The notes under the pieces: model-generated
Database searches by the model: none
Told to the model about the DNA's origin: nothing
Seen by the model: the letters and a program-made list of their open reading frames with translations, nothing else
NCBI GenBank assembly: GCA_030704615.1
Contig: CM060734.1
Span: 33,868,042 to 33,932,041 of the forward strand
Direction: 5' to 3'
Source of the DNA: Takakia lepidozioides
Taxonomy: Eukaryota; Streptophyta; Takakiopsida; Takakiales; Takakiaceae
Length of the DNA stretch: 64,000 bases
In this document: positions 13,801 to 25,481 of the stretch, in pieces
Numbering within the stretch: position 1 is the first letter of the stretch
Layout: the number at the start of each line of letters is the position of its first letter
Program-made: the position numbers and the translations under genes

Positions 13801-16800
13801 GTTGGGTCTAGTTGCTGGGCAGCTCACACACGACGGATGGTTGCTTGTGTGAAGGGCTTTCTAGAGGAAATCTGAAAAGCCCAAACTAATTGTTTATATC
13901 AAGGTAAGTCCCACTACTGGAGTGAGCCCTCCCAAACCAGGTGTGGGTCTATGGCCACCAGGTGCAAACAACGTCTTATGAGTACATTCTCTCTTGGCCT
14001 TAAGAGGATGCAATGAATTTGTTTTGCCTTGTCCCGTGGGTCTTTATGGCTCCCTGGGGATGTCATGAAGTTTCTACCTTCCCTTTTCTTTTCTTCTCCT
14101 CGCTTTACTACATGGTCAAGGGTAAAAATGTGAATATTCTAAGTTTTCTCATTTCTCAGTGCCATCTCCTTTCTATCCTATGTGTATCTTAGGGTTGTTG
14201 TTCAGAATCAACTGGTGGGTGCAGGAGTGTTGTCAAAGGATGTAACCAGATTGAATGAGTTGGTACCAGAGGCTGGCCTTCCTGATCGTGCTTCTAAGGT
14301 TTGTGGTGACCAAACCTCATGCAATCCATTCTTCACTCTTCACGTCCCTCCCCTGCCTCTGGGGATCTCCAGCTCTCCCTTGTGACTGGCCCTTCCATTC
14401 TCTGGTTAAAAGAACTCGATAGTGGAGTTAACATAAATGTTCGTTGGATCATCAAGGTGCTTTAACTCTCCTCTGTACTTCGTGCAATCCCCGTGCTAAT
14501 GCAAATATCTTGCTTCACACATTTGAGCTATCTGATCTTTTGATTATGTACTTTATTTGTTTATTGGCTTGGAGCTCCCCTCTGCCTTCCTGACACCTGT
14601 AGAACCCATAACTCCTTAAGGGGAGCTGTTCACAGTACAATGTTTGGCTGTTTTTGCCAGGAACTTTGGATGAACTGACATGTTCTTGTTCACTTCACTT
14701 GTTTCTTAGTGATGGTCTCTCTTTGAAAGACTGAATCCTCGAGCAAGTGGACCCTTTTACTGGCTACTTAATGCTACAGTGCTTGTGACCTCTTTAGGCC
14801 GTGGAAGATGCTGTCAGGCAACATGTTGCAATGGTGTTTGATGGCCTCTGCTACCGGATCCAAGGTTGGTCAATGTCTCTTGTCTTTGCAAATTTTCACA
14901 AACATATGAACTTAAAATGTTGGGTTAGCATCAGATTGTCATCTGATTTGACTGACTATGCTAATTAAATCTGCCCACTGTAAACTTAGGAATGCAAAAG
15001 TATCTGTCTGCTAAAGACCATCAGAACTGATGAAAAAGAGGCTCTTGTGTGTTGTGATGTGTAGTGGCCCTTGTGCTGACAGAGGCACCTCCTGCAAAAG
15101 CAGGGGTAATAACAGAGCAGCCAAGGCCCCTAAAAGCCTCCCTGGAAAATGGACAAAGAACAATTATTCAAGGCAGTCTTGATGTCCTACAGGTCTGCAC
15201 CTTTGGAATCCCTCTCTCGAGTTTCAGTGAACTTTTCAAACTATTTTCTTTTTCCGTTAGATAATCAAACAGTATCTAAGGTATCACGTTCATGGCCTTT
15301 ATTGATCAACCCCGACTTTGCTGAACGCTTTTGGAAGCAACCAACATCTGGTGCTTTTTATTCCCTTTGCCATTAGCAGACCAATCTATCTCTTGACTAC
15401 GTATGATTGAAACCTCTTGCGGAAATGTCTATACTCTGCTTGGCAGGACCTAAAGGAATTACTGGACAACGGCGAGGAGTACTTGATGCGATGGAGGGAC
15501 GAGTACATTGACTTGATTCAGGCAGGCTTCCAGGAGCTTTTCACCAAACTGCTTGACCACTTTCAGTCCCTCTGTAATGAATTTGGGTCTTTCACTTCAG
15601 AAAAGCAACAGTCTGGGCCGGCAGCGACCCCCAGCTTGGTCTTGTTGCTGGCCCTTCTTTCAGTCTACATCTACCAGACTGCTGTCCCCAAAATCACTGA
15701 GGTACATCTTATGCATTTGTGTGCTGTTTTAGGATATGTGAATCGGAGGCAGGAAGGAGAGGCCAGGAAGAAGGAAAAAAATTCATTTGAGTTCTTTTAC
15801 TTGAAATCCTTGTTGACAATGGTGAAAGAATGGCAATGGCAAGGTGTGGCTTTCATAATGTCTGGAGAGAGTACCTTCATTGTCAAAGTTCTAGGGGCAT
15901 AGACCATTTGCCTCGTGGTACAGTCAAGCTGTCTGTCTGTAGAGTTGGGGTGTTATTAGCCCACAATCTAGTGTAACATTTGACCCGAAGGTCCTTGATC
16001 TAAGTCTATAGTAATAAGAGTGCATAGTTGACTCCTTTCGAGCTCTCCTTTAGAATATCTTTTGACTCTGACAGCACATGGATTCTTATATTTACCCTAA
16101 ATCTCGGACTCAGGGATGGTCTCGGCTTCAAGAATAGCCTTAAGCCTCTCAAAACAGCACTTGGTGCAAGTCTGTCGGTTTGTAGCTTGCAAACATGGAA
16201 TCACGAGTGGAATTATCCTCAATGTACTCACCCGAAAATGAACACCTGCATCTCCACTAATTGGGCATATAGGCTCCCTTTGCTTATCCTGATTGAGTAA
16301 CTGTCTCAATGCTATTTTTGAATGTACTCATGAGACATTGTTTGCAGCAGCCTTGTGGCTATAGACCCTGTGCCCATTGGGTGGAATCAGAGGGTCATTG
16401 AGAAAGAAAGAAGAAGGGAGGCATCTACAGAAAGCTTGAGAGAATATGGTACAAACAAAAAGAGAAACAAGACAGAAAAGAAAGGAAGAAAGAAACTTTG
16501 AACAAAAAGAGGCAGAGACCAACTAGGAACAGCTGGCATTGGCAGGTGGTGGGTGCATGGTTCATAGGTGGGGGTGCAATGGGCTATGAAGCACGACCTG
16601 CCTTTGTGCCCTCTGAAATATGTCGCTTCTTTTATGCAACTGCAGATAAACTCCTCAATCAGGTTCCTTGCCTACTTCAGTGATGTTTTTTGTTGGTCGT
16701 TTTGAAGTTTTGGTCGACCTTACATTTTGTTGCTAGATGAGGATCGTGGAATGCTTTTTTACTTTGGATGTGGGTATCTCATGTTATCTTTGGTTACCTC

Positions 16801-19043
16801 TCATTGTAAGTTCAGAGTTTACTAGGCTCATATATATGTCGATTAGGATGCACAGATCCAATTATGTACTGATCGAACAGGGGAATGGGTGATCTCAGTA
16901 TGTAAATGTGCAGTCTCGAAAGCTGTCCCTACTTGTGCGCAAGAGTGTGTCTACTCCACAATGGCTCAAGGTCTTCTCTAGCATTTATCTTTCTGTCAGT
17001 GTTTTGGTTGCACATAACAGAATTGTTCTTATGACTCAGTTGTCCTATTCTTTGCACATGAAGACAAAAGAAGTCCATGGGGATGGGCAGAAACTATGGC
17101 TCATGTACCCGTGGTCGCCATGAGATGAGCAAGAATCCATTAAATGGGAAGCAGAGAATGTTCCCTCTGAATGTTTGAGTGGTGTACCCTTTGGGAACAG
17201 AGTCCCAAGATGATATCAACTGTTTGAGAGTGGGTTGGCGACCAGCTATGGGAACTCATCCTGAAGTGCAGGCTGGTATAATCAGCATGCGACAAATCAC
17301 AATGTTCCCTCCAACACTGCCTCTTTAGGCCTAAATCATCCAAAGCTGTGACGCATGTTTGGATTGCACTGCCACCAGAGAAGGACAAGACGACGTGTAT
17401 CCTGAGAGAGAAGATAGCAACAATAGTAAGAACTTGCAAATCTGAAACCCTGAAGATCACCTCCCCACGTTAGCTTTGTCCATCTGTATGCACTTTCTTA
17501 ACTTTCTGGGAAGACTTTTGCCCTTCTCTTTGTTGGGTGGGTGCAGTACAAGGAGCCCAGGGATGTTCGTATGTTTGCCGATTTGCTGTTGCAGGAGGTA
17601 ACCTCCTCCTTATCTCAGGCATTGCTATTCAAATGTGGAAGATTAAGGAGCTGCATATGGGAGAAGATGGGGTGAGATGAAAATGGAAGATTGTACTAGG
17701 CATAGTTTGTGGATAGATTTCTTTTTCCTCTTTTCTGGGGGTTTAGATGGTATAGTTGGCATTGTATCCCCGTAGACCTGGGGAAAGGCCATTACAGCTA
17801 TGGACAAACTTCTGTACAGCAGCACATCCCAGCTTTTCAGCTCTATTTAGGAAGTTGGTTATCATAATTAACTTGTGTTCAAAGTGAATCCCCATCTTCA
17901 GACTCGAGGACTTTTGCAATCTTTTGATCCGTCTCAATCCTCTTAATTGGAGAAAGTAGTCTTTGATGCTTGCCAGAGAGCACCCAGAGGATAGCTCCTT
18001 ACATTGGAAAAGCTTCAGGTGGAGATCTTAGAAGGGGAGGTGCAGCAATTGCTTGACCCGGGCTCTGCTCGCATGCATCGGCGCACAGATAGCTCCGGCA
18101 GTGCTGGATCCTCACGGAGTATGTCAATGAGGAATGATAGTTATCGTGGTGGGGCTCACCGCAGCAGTATATCTAACCGTGTAAGAAGCCGGTTGCTGGA
18201 GAGGGATGTGGCCAAGCTTTTCACACAGCGGGTTGAGCTTTTCACAAAAATTGAATTTACCCAGGTAGATCCATTTTTTTCTACCACCATGGAGTTGGGG
18301 GGCAGCAAACCAGCTCTTTTGTGTAGAAAGCATGAAATGATGCAAATGTGCAATGTTTTTCTTGGACATGTCTTTCAAAAGGCACGTGTGGTTTCGTCTG
18401 TGGTAAAACTCACTTTGGTAGCATTTCAAGAGTGTCTGGCTCAATTTAACCAAGGAATTAATTTATCCGTGTAGGTCCACATTTCTCCTACCAGCATAGA
18501 GGGGGGCAGCAAACCAGCTCTTTTATGTGTAAATCACGGAATGATGCTAATGCGCAGTGCGATTTTTCTTGGATATTCCTTTCAACAGGCATCTGTGGTT
18601 TCGGCAGTCATAAAACTCACTTTGAAAACTTTTCAAGAGTGTGTCCGGCTTCAGACTTTTAACCGGAGTGGCTACCAGCAAATTCAGCTTGATGCACACT
18701 ATTTGCGGGACCCGTTGCGTGAGCTGGTCGTCAGTGAGGCAGTGGTTGATACTCTACTTGATGAAGTAAGTGCTGCTCTCTTTGGTCCCCTCTTTTGGGC
18801 CACAAAGGAATCTATGCTGCATCCCTACCGTTAAACTCGTCAAATGGACATATTGAATTGACACTCCATATGTATTCTTTTTCACTGTGTTTTTGAATGG
18901 TGGGACCTACTTTCTTGAAGGTTTGCTCGGCAGCATCAGAGCGGTGCCTCGATCCCGTGCCCTTGGAGATAGCCATACTGGACAAACTTGTTCAAGCGAA
19001 GAGAGCTAAACGAGAGGCCTTGAAATCTACATTAGGGGCATAG
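4815..19043 (+). CDS. VPS51: VPS51 homologue, GARP/EARP tethering complex subunit
   Basis: Exons read by eye: 4815-4976, 5491-5630, 5764-5818, 6409-6516, 6908-7006, 7415-7492, 7793-7870, 8114-8302, 8474-8578, 9400-9449, 9521-9597, 14193-14298, 14798-14864, 15065-15192, 15447-15701, 16546-16662, 16899-16970, 17547-17597, 18019-18264, 18589-18765 and 18921-19043. The sum is about 830 residues, close to plant VPS51. Diagnostic stretches are [11 protein letters not shown] and DSDHYM near the N-terminus, [79 protein letters not shown] and a C-terminal RCLDPVPLE. The start is the ATG opening [14 protein letters not shown]51 joins VPS52, VPS53 and VPS54 to tether endosome-derived vesicles at the trans-Golgi. 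Exon 9400-9449 is the least certain. The join across the 4.6 kb intron (9597 to 14193) is off by one base in phase, so a boundary is misread or the allele is damaged. Confidence 0.9.
9668..9838 (+). mobile_element. tRNA-derived SINE, apparently complete
   Basis: The element is flanked by a perfect 14 bp direct repeat, TTTCCTTTACTTTG, at 9654-9667 and 9839-9852, a strong target site duplication. Its head has RNA polymerase III promoter boxes: a box A-like TAGCCCAGTGG and a box B-like GGTTCAAACC about 40 bp later. The body ends GGAGGCGTCATAC. It lies in a VPS51 intron in the same orientation as the gene. The intact duplication implies a fairly recent insertion. Confidence 0.87.
9899..13990 (+). 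mobile_element. Serial array of 5'-truncated LINE 3' ends in a VPS51 intron
   Basis: At least seven same-strand copies of one 3' terminus occur, with a core like GGCAAACAACGTCTTATGAG followed by TACATTC and usually a CT-rich run. They end near 10420, 11450, 12785, 12955, 13110, 13475 and 13990. Two copies are long. In one, 10535-11440 encodes a region starting [16 protein letters not shown] and a zinc ribbon with CPLCG and HFLIHCP, as found after the RT domain of several non-LTR families. In the other, 11470-12785 starts inside RT at LLFADDFAG (catalytic FADD) and repeats the same zinc ribbon. No copy retains an endonuclease or complete RT. Each copy begins where the previous CT tail ends. 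Confidence 0.82.
13488..13556 (+). pseudogene. PPR-DYW pseudogene fragment within the LINE array
   Basis: This stretch is, with about two mismatches, the reverse complement of the PPR-DYW pseudogene segment near 42231-42300. Both carry the same derived sequence GGTTTGCAAAATGCATTCTC, which differs from the intact PPR genes. It begins directly after LINE-like sequence and ends near 13556, where LINE sequence resumes. It is a captured or transduced fragment and has no coding role in VPS51. Confidence 0.8.
16322..16378 (-). mobile_element. Short LINE 3' end fragment
   Basis: The reverse complement reads CCACAAGGCTGCTGCAAACA followed by ATGTCTCATGAGTACATTC, matching the terminus of the 10-14 kb LINE array. 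It is an inverted, extremely truncated copy in another VPS51 intron and is followed by a purine-rich run (16400-16500). Confidence 0.7.
18265..18650 (+). repeat. Tandem duplication covering a VPS51 intron and the next exon start
   Basis: About 18265-18476 and about 18477-18650 are diverged copies of one unit. Each starts with a TAGATCCA/TAGGTCCA-like stretch, passes GGGGGGCAGCAAACCAGCTC and ends in exon sequence. The downstream copy is the working exon ([20 protein letters not shown]). The upstream copy reads [20 protein letters not shown] and then meets a stop at about 18472. The upstream copy keeps a usable acceptor (AAAAGG at about 18379) but cannot continue the protein. Confidence 0.8.
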
Positions 19044-20816
19044 ACATTTTGTTGATGTCCAACCCAACTTCCGGATTGGAGATGGTCGACTTATCTCAGT
19101 AGCCACATAGATAACATTTACACATTCATTTTGCCAACACTAGGGTTTCTTATCATCATAACGAACCTGTTTGTCCTCAAGGGTTCAAGGTCTCTCCGGA
19201 GTAACTCGGCATGTTTCCATTTCAAAGGCAGATTGTGAGTCTGTATAAGTTTAGCATCTTCAAGGACTCCTTTCCCCCTACCAGCTCAGTGGTTTCGCTG
19301 CAGTAACTTTTTCATTAGTAGATATACTTCTTGCAAATGTGTCGGAGTAAGAGTCTGAATGTCACCATCCTGGCTTACAAGCGGCATGATTGCAAGGCCA
19401 CAGTCTGGAGCCTAGAAAAATTAAACCATCAAACGCCAAGCCATCAAACCACTGTGTAACAAGTGCGGGGTGAAGGGAGCACTGAAAGTTGACTAAATGA
19501 ACGGTTTGCTGTTCAAGAGGCAAATACAAGAAGAGGCAGTGCATTTCAAAGCTGGGAGAGAGAATCCCCAAGTGTCATTGAATATGACAAATTATGAGAA
19601 GAGCCATGGGAATTGATTGTGACATCTGGTGGTTCAGGGTACTGTTCTTTTTTTGGTATTGGATAGAGATAAACAGTTGTTCTACCCTTTGGTTCTCTAG
19701 AAGCATTCTCCGGGGTTCTTTCCCCTTCGATAACCATTGGTGTCCTCTATGGTTCTCAATGGATTGTTATATTAAATAGTAATTACATTGTTTGCAATCA
19801 TGTAATCTGGAGAAAATGCATATGGTTTGGTATTATGGCTTGTGCTGATGGCGTTTATAGAATGGTGAGGATTATAGAGCCCACCCCTAGGGCAATGGGA
19901 ATTGGGTTGTTTGGAGGTTGAGAAGTGGATTATGTGGCCTTGTGAGAAGGAAGGAAATTGAAGTTGAAGTACGCTCGATTTTTTTTTTGTCATGTCACCT
20001 AGAAGGGTACTATATCGTGCTTGCTGTTTGGAAGGTGGACCCTTTTCTACGGGATGTTAGCGGAGCAACACGGTTGCTGAACCCTCCCCCAAGGACTCGA
20101 AAGTCCTCAAGTATCCACACATTAGTAACCTGTTGACCTAGGTTCCTCCTTTTACAGCTGGTTGCCATAATGGATGACATTCAGCATACACCTATGAAAG
20201 CGATGGCATCCCCAATAAACATCGCACAGTGCGCTTCTACAAATAGACACTTGGCCACACCTCTTACATTCTACGCACCCTATACTACATGGTCTCCGCC
20301 ACAACCAAAGGGTTTGGCAGCTCAACAAACTCATGCTCTCACACCTCAGACTCGTTGATTCAAACTCATCAACTGTGGTACTTATAAAGGCAAACCTCCA
20401 TACCACACATCATCTTCATAGCTTTAACCGACAAATGCCTCACCTACGCATGCCAATGGGAAGCACTCGTTTCCCTTAATATACTTTTCCTACAAAGATT
20501 TTCTCTCTCTTCACCACTACCAACTGTCAATCAATACATAATCCAATTTTAACTAAATTTGTCAAGACCACAAATCAGATCAAGCTATTTATAACAAACG
20601 TGAGAAATATGACTCACTTATCTTGGCATTTAGACCACGTGGTTGGAAAATCGCTCCACTCTGCGTCTGGGAAATAATTTGAGTTGAACCAGCCAATGGC
20701 CCCTCATTCTGAGAACCAACCGGCTAAGTGGGTTGGGGAGTCGGTTGCTTCCCCTTAATGGTAACTACAATAGTCAATTCCTATGTAAACTTCCTCGGTA
20801 AATTTCCTAAGGTTTC
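19044..20816. other. VPS51 3' flank and unannotated spacer
   Basis: This stretch holds the VPS51 3' UTR and the left flank of the LTR element. Small frames at 19362-19993 and 20152-20406 overlap on opposite strands and show no motif. I see no gene. Confidence 0.55.
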
Positions 20817-21133
20817 TGTCAAGTTATTTTACCACTAGTGTGAAACTAGCTAGGAAATAGCTAGCTTTTACATATTGACATTTGGGATTGGCCCAAGTGT
20901 CAATCCAGGGGTCAAGGCAGATTTAGGCCCTGGAGTGGTTATCTTCACGGCAAGCGCGGAAGGCTCATCTTTCTCGAGATGAGCCTCACCGCGCCTAGCT
21001 ATGGCGCCGTAGTGTGGATTCCCCATGGCGTGGGGTGCACTTGGCTTGACTTGTATTTGAGTGATGAGGTTATATATGCATGAGTTTATGCTTCAGATTT
21101 GTGAGCTCGTGCTTGTATTCTTCTTCTTTATCA
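20817..21133 (+). repeat. Left LTR segment (317 bp core only)
   Basis: It starts TGTCAAGTTATTTTACC and ends TTTATCA. It matches 30083-30399 along its full length with about three substitutions and lacks the adjoining 188 bp segment seen twice at the right end. Internal sequence (CTCGAGAAAGATCAG) follows at once; I could not assign a tRNA primer site there. Confidence 0.85.
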
Positions 21134-21853
21134 CTCGAGAAAGATCAGCTCGTATCTGTGAGTGCCAGATACGAGTTAGTTGTAGCACTTGTGGTTTTTG
21201 CTTGAGAATGAGAGAAACCAAGTTGTTATGCAAGGAGCACCGTGGAGCTCTTGGTTGTTAGAAGCGGAGGCGATGTGGGTTACGAGGTGGTAGACCTTGG
21301 CATTCGATCTTCAGCTTCAGAGATGAAAGCACCATGCTGCAGGTAATTCCAGAGCACCTTGATGGTTTCAGATTGTGTACATGCATGAGCAAGCACGATT
21401 GGGAAGAGGACCAGTCAAGAGCAGGGGTTATAGTGGCTTTGGTGGCAAAGCTGAGAACTGGACTTGGGAATGCGAGCTTTCATTGTGTGAAGGATTGCAA
21501 GACCAAGCAAAAGGCTGATTTGGCTTGGGGCAAATCAGTGCACTTTGTGGAGTATGGTGAGATTGGGTTTCAATCTCGAGCTTCAGCATTGAGAGGGCTC
21601 TTGTCATGGCAAGAGCAGGGCTGGAACAGGAGCTAAGAGGTGCGGCAAGGCCATGGAATGTGCACCTAGGGTTTCAGAGCTTGGAAGAAGAGCTTTTGCA
21701 CCACAAGAGAAGTGTCTTGTGGCTGGAAATGTAAGCCTTAGGGTTTCAGGAGCTTGGCAAAGGCTGTGGAGTGCTTAGTCTGTCTTGTCTTAGAGAGCAT
21801 CAAGGAGCCAAGGAGCCAAGATAGGGGGCTGATATCTCTTGTGTGAAGAGGTT

Positions 21854-22250
21854 GCATGTGTGGAGCATGTATTCAGCTCATTGAAGCTTCCATCTTCAAG
21901 CTTGGAGGGCAAGCAAGGAAGAGGGAAGGGCTGACTTCCCTTATGTGAGGGCAATGCATGTGTGGAGCATGCTATCAGCCTGGTGAAGGCTTGCACTTTC
22001 AGGTGTGGGAGTGCAAAAAAAGGAAGGAAGGGGCTGGTTTCCCTGTAGGGCATGTGGAGCATGCTTTCAGCCTGCTGAAGCTTGTATTTTCAGGTTTGTG
22101 GGTGCAAGAAATGAAGCAAAGGAGCTGATTCTCTTATGGTGAGAGTGGGGCATGTGTGGAGCATGCCTTCAGCCCATTGAGGCTCTTGTTTTCAAGCTTT
22201 AGAGAGCTAGAACGGAAGGTCTAGGGCTGGTTTCCACTTGGAGTGAAAGA
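21854..22250 (+). repeat. Four imperfect tandem repeats of about 100 bp in the leader
   Basis: Units start near 21854, 21956, 22050 and 22150, each with GCATGTG(TG)GAGCATG, a TTCAGCC.. TGAAGC segment, a (T)TTTCAAGCTT-like segment and GGGCTGGTTTCC or a variant. Period is 94-102 bp. The order GCATG...CATGC gives each unit a small palindrome. Confidence 0.78.
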
Positions 22251-22659
22251 AAAGCACTTGTAGGGCCTATGTGAGTTGGGGTTTCAACTTCAAGCTTGAA
22301 GGGAGCGCAACTCTTGAAGCAGCAGGTGTAGGGGGCTGGAATAGGCTCTAAGACAGATGCTATGGCCAAGGAGAGTGCTTGAATGAGTGCTCACAAGGGC
22401 TGGGAACCAGCAGGGCTTGGTTGTTTGCCATTGAGTTTAGTGGCGTGTTTGGGGAGGCTAAGTGAGAAAGAAGGCTTGGTTTGTGGCAACCACCTCATGG
22501 CTTAGGGCTACTATGGTGGTGTGTGGGAGCCGAAAGAGCAAGAATACCTTGCTGATTTCCTCACAGCCGCCATAGCTCGGTGGAAAGAAGCCTAGAGTCC
22601 AAGAGACACAAACCCTTTGGCGTGGCTAAACCCTTGGAGAAATGGCTAAACTGCCAGAG

Positions 22660-22980
22660 CGGCCATGGAAATGGCTGTGACAGGCTGTGCCTGGCTCCCC
22701 AATGGCGACAAGGCCCCGTCGTGAGGGGCGGGCTGTGTCAGGCCGTGCCTGAGGCCGGCTAGTGACAGGGCTGTGACAGGCTGTGTGATGTGACTGTGAG
22801 GGGCTTGTGAGCTGTGCCGGGCTGTGAGGCTGTGCCTGTGGCCCTGTGACAGCTGTGAACCTGTGTGACGGCTGTGACCAGTGAGCTGTGTGGGGTGCTG
22901 GTGTGGTGGCCCGTGTTGACCTGTGGACGGCCTGTGCTGACTCGTGGAGGCACTGGTGGACTGCCTAAGGACTGGCATGT
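22660..22980. repeat. Low-complexity GCTGTGA-rich tract
   Basis: Dense degenerate iterations of GGCTGTGCCTG, GCTGTGA and CTGTGAC. The long minus-strand frames over this tract (22646-23055) come from the repeat composition and are not genes. Confidence 0.8.
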
Positions 22981-23609
22981 GGTCTGGAAGGCCGAATTTT
23001 GAAGCTCGTGGAGGGCGGTTTGAGGAGTCTTCATGATATTCCCATGGTCATGCAAGTGAGGGAAGAGAGAGGAGATGAAGAGTGTTGGGATGAGGGCATG
23101 CTGGGGTTAGGCATTGCTTTAGCTTCTCTTCCTCGTAGTTTCCACCCTCTCATTAGGCCAAGACCTTTCCGTAGGTGGAGGCAAGAGTCAGTCCGGGTTT
23201 GGGCTGGGGTGTCCTTGCAGGAGCAACACCGTGGAGTTGTTTTTGGTGTGGGGGAGTTGTCGTTCTGATTTCTTGTGTTTGGATCCCCTCCATACCTGCA
23301 TGCTTGACTGTGCGCCATGCTAGTTTTGTGTGGGCGCTTGTTTTATAGGTGATTGGTCCGGATTTGATCACCGGCCAGTCCTAGAGCATGCTGTCGATGG
23401 TGAGGCTGGGGTGATGACCAGCCAGACCATCATTGTTTCTCCTGTGGTGAGGTTGGAGGTGATGACCAGCCAACCATAGGAGTGCTTGCGGTGGATGCAG
23501 GTACAGGTGTAGGCTATGTTAGGAACTTAGTATTCCAAACCATAAGCCGCAACAGGTTCTCTACCCGGTTACCTTGTGGAGAGGGGGTTAGGGACATGTT
23601 CATGACCGG

Positions 23610-25057
23610 TTGAGTGTCAACACGGAGGTGCCACTAGTTGCTGGGGACAGTGCCGGTTCGAGCACTAGCGATACTAGTGGGTACACGAGACGAGGTGTGC
23701 GGTTTAGGCCACCTTCACCTCCTGTGTCTTCCACGGAAGGTTCTGATTCGGATTGTGAATCAGGAGGACTCATACCGGCGGTGCAAGTTGTTTCTTTGCC
23801 ATTGTTGTGGGACACAATGGAGGAGATGTATGGAGCTACCAAGGGGCCACGAAGGTACTCTGGGGCGGTGGGCACCATCGAGTTGGATGATTTTATCCAA
23901 GAGTTTGATAGTTGGTGTGTGATTTGCAGCAAATGCGCAATCCACAACTATTTACGCCTTTCATGGCATGGAAAGGGCTGTTTCAGCACCTTGAGGGGCC
24001 GCCTATGGATGATTACCATGAGTTCAGGCGGGGGCATGAGGTTGAGATCGAGGAGTGGAGGATGTACTGGTCACCCGACTATGTCTCCATCACTAGGGGC
24101 ACTAGAGCCACGAGGGCAGTGGCTACACCTGCCGCTGCACCGGCAGCTTCAGCAAGTAGCAGTGGACTAGTGGGACTGGTGGTACAGTAGCTACGACGTC
24201 CACCCAAGCCACTACCGCACCAGCACTAGCACCCGTGCCTGCCTTCAACCCTGTTGTGGAGTTCTTCGAAGAGTTGAGAGGGAACTACCAAGGGGTGAGG
24301 ACAGAGAAGTTGCGGAGCTTGCAAGAGTTCCAACGGAAGCCGACCGAGAGCTTGAGGGAGGCTTTCACTCGCATGAGGCGCTTGATAAATGTAACCCAAG
24401 GGGTTACGGAAGCTCAGGCAGTCCAATTCTGGTATGGGATATTGGACAAGGAGCTGAGGAGAAGGGCGGGATGCAACTCTCCTACAAGCGGCCCAACCCA
24501 CCTTAGCAAATGTGTTTTTGCTGGCAGAGCGGATAGAGCTCAACATGGTGGAGGAACGAGTGGTCATGGTGGGATTTGCTAAGGAGACACCACGGGGTAG
24601 TGGTGCTCCTAGCCAACCACTACCTCAACGTGCTCAAGGCAACAAGGGGGCTCAGGTGAAGCTCAGGGAAGGGCAGAGAGGACCTCAGATGCAGGGGTCT
24701 CTCCCTTCATTTGCTGGCCAACAACGGGCGGATGTGGTGTGCTGGACATGTGGAGGACCCCATGTCAAGAAGGATTGCCCAGAGGGAGGCAAAGGGCCGG
24801 CACATGCACAGCCTGCACAGTTGCAGTGTGGGCATTGTGGCAAGCACGGGCATGGAGAGGCCCAGTGTTATGGTTTGCATCCTGAGTTGCGCCCAGGCCA
24901 GTTCCAAGGGAACAATGGTGGCGGGGGCGAGGTGGAGCAGCCCAGAGAGGACGAGGTGGCCAGCCACGAGGTGCAGGCCAAGGGCAAGCTCAACATGGCC
25001 AAGGACGCGGAGGTCAGGGTGTTGACCAAGGCATGGCCAACCGGCTTCAGCAGCTAG
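23610..25057 (+). pseudogene. gag: gag of the LTR element, frameshifted
   Basis: Capsid-like sequence appears in shifting frames: RRYSGAVGTIELDDFIQEF (about 23850-23910), then FFEELRGNYQGVRTEKL, LQEFQRKPTESLREAFTRM and VQFWYGILDKELRR (24255-24460), the pattern of plant Ty3/gypsy gag. In the 24512-25057 frame lie two nucleocapsid zinc knuckles: CWTCGGPHVKKDC (24740-24778; H spacing shortened by one) and CGHCGKHGHGEAQC (24827-24868; canonical CX2CX4HX4C). At least three frame changes break it. Confidence 0.84.
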
Positions 25058-25481
25058 AGCAGAGGCTCGCTGCCATGGCTACAGCTCAGGTGGTACCGGC
25101 TCTAAGGCCGGATGGTCCACCTCCTGCTCCTGAGGGAGGAGATATGGGAGGCATGGGATTCATGTGGGGAGCAGCACTACCACTAGTGCAGGTGGAGTCT
25201 GCTGCAGCCGTGACTCGAGGAGCAGCACGAGTTCCTGAGCCACGAGGTGCAGAGGTGGAGTTGGATCCACAGCGTGGGGAGGCAAGCCGTCAGGCTAGGC
25301 TTCCTCAGTCATTCACATTGGCGGAGACAGTGTCGACGCCATCCATGGCACCTAGTTCTCGCCCGACTGTTACCGAGGCGGAGGTTACTATGCCATTGGG
25401 GAGAGCTACACGGGTAGCACCACTACCTAGTGTTGCCAAGGCTACGGCAGCTAGTGTGCTGCTAGGAGCGGCCACATCTGT

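Larger units (their letters stand above)
21134..23600 (+). other. Long untranslated leader of the LTR element
   Basis: About 2.5 kb between the LTR segment and gag without a family-like reading frame. It contains four tandem repeats (21854-22250) and a low-complexity tract (22660-22980). Such leaders usually carry the packaging signal, but none can be pointed to here. Confidence 0.6.

Noticed and set aside
21134-22250. A CRISPR-like array, because of regular 100 bp repeats.
   Set aside because: Repeats are long, diverged and directly adjacent, without unique spacers, in a plant retroelement leader.
22646-23055. Long minus-strand reading frames rich in His, Ser and Gln.
   Set aside because: They cover the GCTGTGA-rich low-complexity tract of the LTR leader and have no motif.
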